Assembly: GCF_009668025.1 (NCBI RefSeq)
Contig: NZ_WJXZ01000004.1
Location: forward strand, 186,001 to 250,000
Reading direction: 5' to 3'
Source of the DNA: Larkinella terrae
GTDB lineage: Bacteria; Bacteroidota; Bacteroidia; Cytophagales; Spirosomataceae
Length of the DNA stretch: 64,000 nucleotides
Shown here piece after piece: positions 45,143-51,626 of the stretch (position 1 is the stretch's first letter; each line of letters starts with the position of its first letter). A program made the translations under genes and the position numbers. The notes under the pieces are model-generated. The model made no database searches. It was not told the DNA's origin and saw nothing but the letters and a program-made list of their open reading frames with translations.

Positions 45143-45439
45143 TCAGATATCAAAGAAATCTTTGTCCTGAGCTTCTAATTTATGGTTAATAAATTTTGAA
45201 ACCCGTTGCCTTGTCTCTTCATCTTCACAATCAACCCGGAATTTAACTCCAGATTTCGAATTACCTGTAACAGTAATCCAGATTTTATGCCCTTCTTTAT
45301 TCATCCAAGTAGCCCATTTTTGAGCGTTTCTTATGTCCTGCCGAATCGCATTATTTAAAGTTTCATTTATATCGAGATCCTTTCTACCATCTTTTGGGAG
45401 GTATTGAACACGGTCAATAACTATGATTAAGTCGGTCAT
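45143..45439 (-). CDS. Small protein of unknown function beside the ubiquitin-like operon
   Basis: 98 aa: 'MTDLIIVIDRVQYLPKDGRKDLDINETLNNAIRQDIRNAQKWATWMNKEGHKIWITVTGNSKSGVKFRVDCEDEETRQRVSKFINHKL'. Alpha/beta mix, soluble, ends acidic. Same strand as the JAB-E1 gene, 231 bp downstream of its stop, with no clear terminator seen between, so it could be co-transcribed. Not recognised. The 45440-45670 gap shows nothing else. Confidence 0.55.
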   Translation of the reverse strand: MTDLIIVIDRVQYLPKDGRKDLDINETLNNAIRQDIRNAQKWATWMNKEGHKIWITVTGNSKSGVKFRVDCEDEETRQRVSKFINHKLEAQDKDFFDI

Positions 45440-45670
45440 GATTTAGAAAAAGATGGTAAAAAGCTTGAAAAAGTTCGATCTGATCTCAGTGATTTTTAGC
45501 CTCTTCATTTTTATTTTAAATCTCCATTTTTTAGGATTAGGTCAAATTCTATTATAGAATTATTGATCCGTGAGTAGTTCGTAAAACACCCGATTTATCT
45601 ATCTATTCGGCTTAAGGTGGTTGTATTTATCAAAATGCACCTTTACGGATTGATTCACTGATCAATAAAG

Positions 45671-47116
45671 TTATACCAGATTTTGCCTTTTTCGAGCTGC
45701 GTCAGCAGAATAGTCAAAACCAATAGGTGGTGGAAATATGGAATCTGCCATTGCTAAACCTGCTTGAAAGAGGCATCCTTCTTCACATTGATGTTCATCA
45801 TTGACTCGTACACGCCCATAATTGTAGTCATATCTTTGGGTTCCATAATAGTCCATCTGGCCAATGCCTGTTATTTGTTCAATAAACTGCATTACCTCAA
45901 GAGAAGCAACATTAGCACTGAACGGAAAAATATTTTCATTCCGCTTGAAACGATGATCTTTTGACAGGCCTGCTAAGTATGAAGGATCATCCAACTTTCC
46001 AGCCTTTTCTGTTGCCACATCAGCAGCATCGTAAGCCTTTAGGCACTGTAAGCAAGGACGATCGGGGCCGACACTCTGTATTTGCCATTCGGCGCCCTCA
46101 AAATGTTTAGTTTTAGAATTCATCCGAACCTGTATGCCTCCATCTATAACCGGAATGAGATGGCTGTAAGCTATGTGATTCAAAACTTGGCGAGGCCAAG
46201 GGCGATCAACGCAACTGAATAGTATATCGCAATCTAATGCATTTTGATATCCCATTTCTTCAGTAACTCCTGACAATACGGGGGTTACTTGGACTCGATT
46301 TGCCGTCGATGATCGATGAATTTGTCTTTGAGCGATATAAACTTTGCTGGTGCCTATGTCATTCAATGTAGCCCCTAACAATCGATCAAGGTTGTGCTCT
46401 TGTACTTCATCAAAATCGATTAAAACAAATCGTTCCATTCCCATTCGAGATAAAGATTCTGTGACCATACTTCCCACACTACCAAGGCCAATAATTCCTA
46501 CCTTTAATCGAGCTAGCTGTGCATGATTACTCTCGCCCCAAACGGTCATTGTACGTTTGTAAGTTTCTTTAAACGTTGGCCGAGGTCTTAAACCGTCATG
46601 GTACGAAACACTGAGCCGTTGTCCTACAACTCGTACTGAAGTAGCCTGCTTCCGGTCATACCAGCCGTTTAAATATTCCCAGACACGAGCACTCCAAGTT
46701 TTATCAGTACCTAAGGTTAAACCGACGAACGGTAGGCCTGATAGCGTTAAAGATGTATCTGAAAATCCATATTCTGTCTTAACATCATCGAGACTCATAC
46801 CTTGCCATCCTGGTCCCAGATGACTATGTAAAAGAACAATTCCTGATTTCTCAGCTGCTGCTATTCTACAAACTCGACGAAAATATTGCGGATTGATAAG
46901 CACATTACCTTGAACTCTACGGTCGCCTTCTTCTGGTAGTATTATTTTATAGATAATACTGGTAAATCGTAATAAGCCAACCGACGGTTTATATAAAGCA
47001 AAGGCTACTTCTTCCTGTTTGTCATCACGTAATAAGTGGCGACAAAGGATTGAATTCAGCGTAGCTGACATTGCTACGCTGAATTCTTCTCGATCAGTTC
47101 TGTCTAAAGATTGCAT
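45671..47116 (-). CDS. JAB-E1 fusion protein (MPN+ deubiquitinase-like + ThiF/E1 adenylyltransferase)
   Basis: 481 aa. N-terminal JAB domain with JAMM ligands Glu36 ('EEVAFALY'), His97 and His99 ('LLHSHLGPGW'), Ser108 and Asp111 ('MSLDD'); the His-Ser spacing is 8 residues where 7 is usual. C-terminal ThiF/E1 domain: nucleotide loop 'VGIIGLGSVGSMV' (206-218), 'LIDFDEVQEHNLDR' (Asp for ATP/Mg), zinc-type 'CLQC' (355-358) and 'CEEGC' (444-448), and the subfamily stretch 'LDDPSYLAGLSKDHRFKRNENIFPFS'. Predicted to process and adenylate the tandem ubiquitin-like protein encoded upstream. Last gene of a three-gene operon, overlapping the E2-like gene by 23 bp. Confidence 0.9.
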   Translation of the reverse strand: MQSLDRTDREEFSVAMSATLNSILCRHLLRDDKQEEVAFALYKPSVGLLRFTSIIYKIILPEEGDRRVQGNVLINPQYFRRVCRIAAAEKSGIVLLHSHLGPGWQGMSLDDVKTEYGFSDTSLTLSGLPFVGLTLGTDKTWSARVWEYLNGWYDRKQATSVRVVGQRLSVSYHDGLRPRPTFKETYKRTMTVWGESNHAQLARLKVGIIGLGSVGSMVTESLSRMGMERFVLIDFDEVQEHNLDRLLGATLNDIGTSKVYIAQRQIHRSSTANRVQVTPVLSGVTEEMGYQNALDCDILFSCVDRPWPRQVLNHIAYSHLIPVIDGGIQVRMNSKTKHFEGAEWQIQSVGPDRPCLQCLKAYDAADVATEKAGKLDDPSYLAGLSKDHRFKRNENIFPFSANVASLEVMQFIEQITGIGQMDYYGTQRYDYNYGRVRVNDEHQCEEGCLFQAGLAMADSIFPPPIGFDYSADAARKRQNLV

Positions 47117-47468
47117 TGATCTGAGCTAATAGTTTTGAAGTTGGATTATTCGGACTCAACTGAAACTGATAGCTCCAATATTGCCATTCCGAACCTAAAG
47201 GACTAGTTATTACATTACGTGTACCAGTTTGACCGAAAGTAGCCAAGTGTGGTAATGCCTTAATATGTATTGAGGCAATTGAAGAGCGGGGGTAATCAGT
47301 AGGAGCGGGTATAGCTAGATTTATATTCCGGCCAGCAAAACTGCCAGCCGGAATAATAAATTCTGGAATCATCACATACTGCATCCCATTGGTATCAACG
47401 AGGATTGTCATTCCTTCATGTCCCTGATCACACAAGTCTTGTACAAGGCGTTGAGCTCCGATATTCAT
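47094..47468 (-). CDS. E2/UBC-like protein (prokaryotic E2 family E type), no canonical catalytic Cys
   Basis: 124 aa. Short UBC-like fold: beta-strands 'GMTILVDTNGMQYVMIPEFIIP' and 'RNINLAIPAPTDYPRSSIASIHIK' (with the 'DYP' turn at 58-60), then 'TRNVITSPLGSEWQYWSYQFQLSPNNPTSKLLAQINAIF' with the Trp pair (95, 98) and 'SPNNP...LL' helix of this E2 group. The only cysteine is Cys13, in the first helix; no Cys sits after the 'DYP' turn where the E2 nucleophile normally is. His68 and His74 are in the expected active-site neighbourhood. Start overlaps the Ubl stop by 4 bp. The family call relies on gene context as much as sequence. Confidence 0.72.
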   Translation of the reverse strand: MNIGAQRLVQDLCDQGHEGMTILVDTNGMQYVMIPEFIIPAGSFAGRNINLAIPAPTDYPRSSIASIHIKALPHLATFGQTGTRNVITSPLGSEWQYWSYQFQLSPNNPTSKLLAQINAIFRQN

Positions 47469-48031
47469 GAAACAGGGGTCGGTTCATTATTAAACAAAAC
47501 GAACTTATTAACACACTCCAAGTCAATAGTTTCTTCTAGGTTATTGTACTCGCTCCCTCCTTTTGTACTTAATGTATTTAAGGTAGGATCAACATGAGCG
47601 AAATCAACTAGAATTTGTCTTACTGTCAAGTATCGTACATTCGATTCGTATCCTTTTTTTCCAATAGAAAAATGATACATTTTTGGCTTGACAATGAAAC
47701 TTTCAATACCTTCTGCCTTGAAATTAACAAGCTCATCTTTACCTATAGGCTCTAAATAGGTTTCACCATATTTACGGCGAGTTTGGTAAATTAGATACTC
47801 TTCCGGATCCTTACTATCCAGAGCAATAATTTCTCTACCGAGCATTTGTGATTTTTTGGTTTCATGTTTTTGGTCATTCACCTTAATCAGGTAGTAAATC
47901 ACAACACCTGGATCATGGACAGGATGTGGTGTGCCATTTAGGCAATGCTCTTCTAAATCAATTATTACTTTGACAGTAATAGCTTCATTTTCATTGTGGT
48001 TGTTTGACCACAGGAATTCTGGATTTTTCAT
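47465..48031 (-). CDS. Tandem ubiquitin-like (multi-ubiquitin) protein
   Basis: 188 aa from the ATG at 48031; a TTG at 48055 would add 8 basic residues. Two ubiquitin-like domains: about 45-116 ('YYLIKVNDQKHETKKSQMLGREIIAL...YLEPIGKDELVNFKAEGIESFIVKPK') and about 118-182 ('MYHFSIGKKGYESNVRYLTVRQILVDFAHVDPTLNTLSTKGG', then 'TIDLECVNKFVLFNN'). The order strand-hairpin-helix 'T..QIL.....dp....L' and final 'k.fvlf' match bacterial multi-ubiquitin domains. The C-terminus is EPTPVS: no terminal Gly is visible. First gene of the conjugation operon, read away from the XRE cassette. Confidence 0.82.
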   Translation of the reverse strand: MKNPEFLWSNNHNENEAITVKVIIDLEEHCLNGTPHPVHDPGVVIYYLIKVNDQKHETKKSQMLGREIIALDSKDPEEYLIYQTRRKYGETYLEPIGKDELVNFKAEGIESFIVKPKMYHFSIGKKGYESNVRYLTVRQILVDFAHVDPTLNTLSTKGGSEYNNLEETIDLECVNKFVLFNNEPTPVS

Positions 48032-48337
48032 CTTTTTGATTTTTAATTTGATCAAATCTTCCTAGATGCTAAGTCCCCAACCGTACGTTTGGTAGAAACA
48101 TACTTGATTACTACCTTGCACTTATAATTCGACAGAACCCTACACATGGGTGAGTAGCCCACGTTGATACAATCTGCCCTGGAAAGCCATTTGTATCGAG
48201 ATCTGTTAAGCAAGAAGCGGACATTCCGGTTGAGGAACTGGGATCGTTCGCTTTTTGCTTTATTAAACTATACCTCAATAAGTGTTTATGAATCCGCACA
48301 TATTTACAGTACAAATATGGTGTATTTTATTGACACT

Positions 48338-48412
48338 GTCAAGTATCATAAAAAAATTTTCCTTAAATATGTTTATGATACTTGACATTTATAATTAAAG
48401 TATTTAACTTTG
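48338..48412 (+). promoter_or_regulatory. Operator and promoter of the XRE/ImmA operon
   Basis: Perfect 12-bp inverted repeat GTCAAGTATCAT (48338-48349) / ATGATACTTGAC (48375-48386), 37 bp centre to centre. The right arm contains a -33 TTG (48382-48384), followed after 20 bp by a perfect -7 box TAACTTTG (48405-48412). The ATG follows 4 bp later, so transcription probably starts at or next to the start codon. The layout suggests repression by the XRE product. Confidence 0.75.
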
Positions 48413-48416
48413 TGCC

Positions 48417-48770
48417 ATGGAAGCAACTCATTATCAGGAGATATACCAAGTTGTAGGGAGTAAAATCTCTGAGATCAGACGTGAAAAAAAAATGTCACAA
48501 CTTGATTTGGCAGCGATAGTTGGTTTAAGTCGTGCTTCAATTGTGAATATTGAAAAGGGACGACAACATCCTCCATTGCATTTAGTATGGCAGCTTTCAG
48601 ATGCGTTGGATGTAGATTTATTTGATCTCTTGCCAACTAAATATGAAATGATGGGGCGGCCTGTATCTAATCTCTTAAATAAGGTGGATGTAGCTGGTAG
48701 TAAGGAATCAGCAAATAAGCTTGCTGAGTTCATTAACATTCATTACAATTTAAATAATGATAAATCGTAG
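48417..48770 (+). CDS. XRE family regulator, partner of ImmA/IrrE peptidase
   Basis: 117 aa. HTH_3 domain at about 15-70 ('VGSKISEIRREKKMSQLDLAAIVGLSRASIVNIEKGRQHPPLHLVWQLSDALDVDLFDLLP'), then a short C-terminal extension. In ImmR/ImmA-type pairs the neighbouring metallopeptidase cleaves this kind of repressor. Its gene overlaps the ImmA-like gene by 14 bp. No ribosome-binding site is seen and the promoter's -7 box ends 4 bp before the ATG, so the mRNA is likely leaderless. Confidence 0.9.
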   Translation: MEATHYQEIYQVVGSKISEIRREKKMSQLDLAAIVGLSRASIVNIEKGRQHPPLHLVWQLSDALDVDLFDLLPTKYEMMGRPVSNLLNKVDVAGSKESANKLAEFINIHYNLNNDKS

Positions 48771-49311
48771 ACGATTCAAACAAATTGAAGAGATCGCAGA
48801 ACAGCTTCTCCAAGATACAAGTTCTTTTGTCGTACCAGTTCCTGTTGAGCTAGTTGCAAAGGGGTTAGGTTTACAAGTATTTGCTCATGATTTTGGACCT
48901 GATATTTCTGGAGTATTGATTCAGAATGCAGGTGTAGCAACGATTGGTTATAATTCAAAAAATTCGGAAAAAAGAATACGATTTACAATAGCTCACGAAA
49001 TTGGGCATTTTGTTTTAGGCCATCAGAGAGATGGAATGTTCGTTGACAACGCTAGCAAACATTTCTCTATAGCGTTTCGAGATATAAATTCGTCAACAGG
49101 TGAACTTTTGCAGGAACGAGAAGCAAATGCATTTGCAGCTGCTTTATTAATGCCCAAATCCTTACTTGTTACTTACATTAATAAAGTTGGATTTGATCTG
49201 AGTGATGAAGAGAACTTAATAGTAGAGCTAGCTAATTCCTTCAAAGTAAGTACACAGGCAATGGCTTACCGATTGGCAAATTTAGGTGTGCTTAATTCTG
49301 CTTCTAGTTAG
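48757..49311 (+). CDS. ImmA/IrrE family metallo-endopeptidase
   Basis: 184 aa. Zinc motif 'FTIAHEIGHFVLGH' (HExxH near residue 75) and the downstream third-ligand helix 'LQEREANAFAAALLMP'. Full length for the family. These peptidases cut XRE-type repressors after a stress signal and induce the mobile element or a defence operon. Placed directly behind its presumed substrate gene with a 14-bp overlap. Confidence 0.93.
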   Translation: MINRRRFKQIEEIAEQLLQDTSSFVVPVPVELVAKGLGLQVFAHDFGPDISGVLIQNAGVATIGYNSKNSEKRIRFTIAHEIGHFVLGHQRDGMFVDNASKHFSIAFRDINSSTGELLQEREANAFAAALLMPKSLLVTYINKVGFDLSDEENLIVELANSFKVSTQAMAYRLANLGVLNSASS

Positions 49312-49395
49312 TAAAATACACAATTTTTCATTTTGAAAATAATTGAATGAGTATAAAATCAGTATGGATACTTTATAGAATATAATTCTATATCA

Positions 49396-50898
49396 ATGCT
49401 GATTACTAACCAATTTACACATATTACGGGAGTTATTCCCATAATACAAGATCATGCGCGAAAGCTGTTTGATCCTAAAAATCAAAACAGCTTTTTGAAT
49501 GATGCTGTTCAAAGAGGTTTACGACTTTATTTGGACCAGCTTAAAGACAATATATGGATATGTGTTGAATCACCTTATGTAGACCGAATATATCGTGACA
49601 GTTATTATCATTACTATGCAAGTAAGCTGGGGAGCTATCCGAAGGATTGTATTAGGTTATCATTTTTCGATGTCCCAATTGATGAAAGTCATTTTAGAAA
49701 CCAGGATCAGCGAACTTTTTTGCAAGAACACTATTTAGGCTTTTTAGTGGTTCGTCCAACCTTTCGCAATTTAATTGGGAGAAACATTATTTCACCTAAA
49801 GCTCTGAAAGATAGCAATATACAGGTGTGCTTGGCTAAGTACTCCGTAACAGTGAATTCAATAAAGCTGGAAATATGGGGATTCCCTCATTCATCGCAAG
49901 ACATTGAAACTATTACGTGCGCTCAGACAACTATATGGTCAATTATGGAGTACTTTAGTCAACGTTATGCCGACTATCGCCCTGTATTACCATCAACAAT
50001 TGTTAAGCGCTTAGAAAACCTCTCTGTTGAGCGGCAAATGCCCGCCACGGGACTTTCAATAGAGCAAATATCATTTGTGTTGAAAGAGTTTGATTTTGGG
50101 CCACGAATATATCATGAAGACAAATATCCTAAGGATTTTGCCGAATTGGTAAGCTGTTATGTTGAGAGCGGAATTCCAATTGTGGTTGCTATTCAAAATA
50201 GGAATAAAAGTGTTGGCCATGCCTTACTTTGTATAGGACGCCAAATTGTAACTAAAGAGTATATAAAAAAAAATCTTAAATATGAAGAATTTAAACTTCC
50301 AACTGGTACAATCCAATTAATGGATTTAGATAAATTACCCAAGGACTTCGTATTTATAGATGATAACTTGGCACCATATGCTCAGGCTACATTGAGTCGA
50401 CCAGCTAGTAATTATGTATCTAAAGAGTGGCATAGTTGTAAATTAGTTGCTTTCGTTGCTCCTCTTTATAAAAGAGTTTACTTAGAAGCCTACGAAGCTA
50501 AAAAATACCTTAAAAGCTTATTTTCTATTGGTATAATCTCAATTCAAGGTCAGCATGAAGTGATTTTAAGGTTTTTTCTTACTTCAAGTCGATCATATAA
50601 AAACTGGGTGGCTACTGATGCAGTTATGGGAGAAGTTTTGAAGGAAATAATTCTCGCAGTCGCACTACCTAAATTTATATGGGTGGGCGAACTAACAAAT
50701 TCTACATTATTGGAGGCTGATCAAGCCAATGGAATTGTTCTGCTAGACGCTACCGAAGCTGACACCAATAATCTAAAACCGTTGATATTAGTTGCTCAAG
50801 GAGATAGAATAATTAACTTTGCGGCCCCAGAGCTTTCACAGCGGCTTGTAAGTATACCCATTCAACCATTTACACGTTATCAAAACAATTTAGCTTAA
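49396..50898 (+). CDS. Unknown 500-aa protein with papain-like (C39-type) cysteine peptidase pattern
   Basis: 500 aa, AT-rich, no signal peptide. Middle region carries a plausible papain-like triad in the right order: Gln168, Cys175 ('ETITCAQTTIWSIMEYF'), His275 ('KSVGHALLCIG') and Asp322/Asp323 ('DFVFIDDNLAP'). The hydrophobic strand after the His ('GHALLCIGRQI') is typical of C39/papain folds. The N-terminal 160 residues and the C-terminal 160 ('VILRFFLTSSRSYKNWVATDAVMGEVLKEIILAVALPKFIWVGEL') match nothing I know. Third gene of the XRE/ImmA operon, so probably the effector of the system. Peptidase call is an inference from spacing and motif shape. Confidence 0.6.
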   Translation: MLITNQFTHITGVIPIIQDHARKLFDPKNQNSFLNDAVQRGLRLYLDQLKDNIWICVESPYVDRIYRDSYYHYYASKLGSYPKDCIRLSFFDVPIDESHFRNQDQRTFLQEHYLGFLVVRPTFRNLIGRNIISPKALKDSNIQVCLAKYSVTVNSIKLEIWGFPHSSQDIETITCAQTTIWSIMEYFSQRYADYRPVLPSTIVKRLENLSVERQMPATGLSIEQISFVLKEFDFGPRIYHEDKYPKDFAELVSCYVESGIPIVVAIQNRNKSVGHALLCIGRQIVTKEYIKKNLKYEEFKLPTGTIQLMDLDKLPKDFVFIDDNLAPYAQATLSRPASNYVSKEWHSCKLVAFVAPLYKRVYLEAYEAKKYLKSLFSIGIISIQGQHEVILRFFLTSSRSYKNWVATDAVMGEVLKEIILAVALPKFIWVGELTNSTLLEADQANGIVLLDATEADTNNLKPLILVAQGDRIINFAAPELSQRLVSIPIQPFTRYQNNLA

Positions 50899-50940
50899 TT
50901 TGAGTCTAACCATATACCTACACATTCTGGTCAGCTAATT

Positions 50941-51138
50941 ATGGAACAAACAACAAGTAAGTATCAGATGCTGATGGAGAGCTTGAAGAGTCAAGGGAAG
51001 TTACATTCTCTTGAAGAAATATTCACTCCAGAGGTAACTATGCAGATAAATAGCCAAATGGAGGCTGTTCGTCGTGAATATCGTCGCAAAGATGCTGAGT
51101 CTAAACAAGAAGCGGCTCTTGTTATTTTGAACGCCTAA
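50941..51138 (+). CDS. Small helical protein ending the XRE/ImmA/peptidase operon
   Basis: 65 aa: 'MEQTTSKYQMLMESLKSQGKLHSLEEIFTPEVTMQINSQMEAVRREYRRKDAESKQEAALVILNA'. Charged, helical throughout. It follows the 500-aa gene by 42 bp and is itself followed by a strong terminator, so likely co-transcribed. Could be an inhibitor, immunity or substrate of the peptidase-like protein; no evidence beyond position. Confidence 0.6.
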   Translation: MEQTTSKYQMLMESLKSQGKLHSLEEIFTPEVTMQINSQMEAVRREYRRKDAESKQEAALVILNA

Positions 51139-51159
51139 GTCAAATCATAAATTTTTCAT

Positions 51160-51195
51160 AAAAAAAGTGGGCAGTTTAAACTGCCCACTTTTTTT
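51160..51195. terminator. Perfectly symmetrical terminator
   Basis: 36-bp perfect palindrome: A7, GTGGGCAG, TTTAAA, CTGCCCAC, T7. Ends the right-end operon 21 bp after the small gene. Confidence 0.9.
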
Positions 51196-51326
51196 ATGAT
51201 GGCTTTAGCCTCAATTTCATATTTACCCAAATCTAGGGCAGTTACAACTAGAGAATTGCCAAAGCTTTTTAGATATTTATCCACATTATAATGGGATTTT
51301 TCTTTTCTGAACTAATCTTAAAAACT

Positions 51327-51349
51327 ATTCCGTACACCAATCCGTACAC
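51327..51349. repeat. Right-end copy of the island's 23-bp direct repeat
   Basis: Identical and in the same direction as 23003-23025 (ATTCCGTACACC then AATCCGTACAC). It lies 54 bp inside attR; the left copy lies 129 bp inside attL. The 51196-51326 stretch has no gene. Confidence 0.85.
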
Positions 51350-51353
51350 ATGC

Positions 51354-51402
51354 AAAAACAAAAAACCCGTAACTTGCTGATTTATAGCTAGCTACGGGTT
51401 TA
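51354..51402 (-). terminator. Terminator of tRNA-Leu carried by the island
   Basis: Reverse strand: AAACCCGTAGC ... TTACGGGTTT hairpin followed by TTTTTGTTTTT, just after the tRNA 3' end. It replaces the original terminator left at 22810-22846. Confidence 0.75.
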
Positions 51403-51403
51403 A

Positions 51404-51428
51404 TGCTGTGCCGAAGGCGAGACTCGAA
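51404..51428 (-). repeat. attR: 3' end of the intact tRNA-Leu
   Basis: 25 bases identical to attL at 22849-22873; 20 of them are the tRNA's 3' end and 5 lie beyond it. Confidence 0.92.
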
Positions 51429-51492
51429 CTCGCATGAACTCACGTTCACACGCCCCTGAAACGTGCGTGTCTACCAGTTTCACCACTTCGGC
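51409..51492 (-). tRNA. tRNA-Leu (anticodon CAG)
   Basis: 84 nt on the reverse strand. Acceptor stem GCCGAAG/CTTCGGC with discriminator A and no encoded CCA. Anticodon arm CACGT-TTCAGGG-GCGTG gives anticodon CAG. Long variable arm (GAACGTGAGTTC) as expected for a class II leucine tRNA. T arm GCGAGTTCGAGTCTCGC. Serves as integration site of the island, which leaves it intact. Confidence 0.96.
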
Positions 51493-51626
51493 ATCGGGGT
51501 TCCCATGACGGGACTGCAAAGATGCAGGGTTTTGATTTTTTATGCAAGCCGCTTGACGAGATTTTTTACGGTTTCTCTGTTTTTTTACGATTCAACCGGG
51601 TTTTTCCGTCAAAATATAAAAACCGT

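Noticed and set aside
48111-48314. Small genes in the gap between the divergent operons
   Set aside because: No ribosome-binding site, family pattern or convincing start; sequence looks like AT-rich regulatory spacer.
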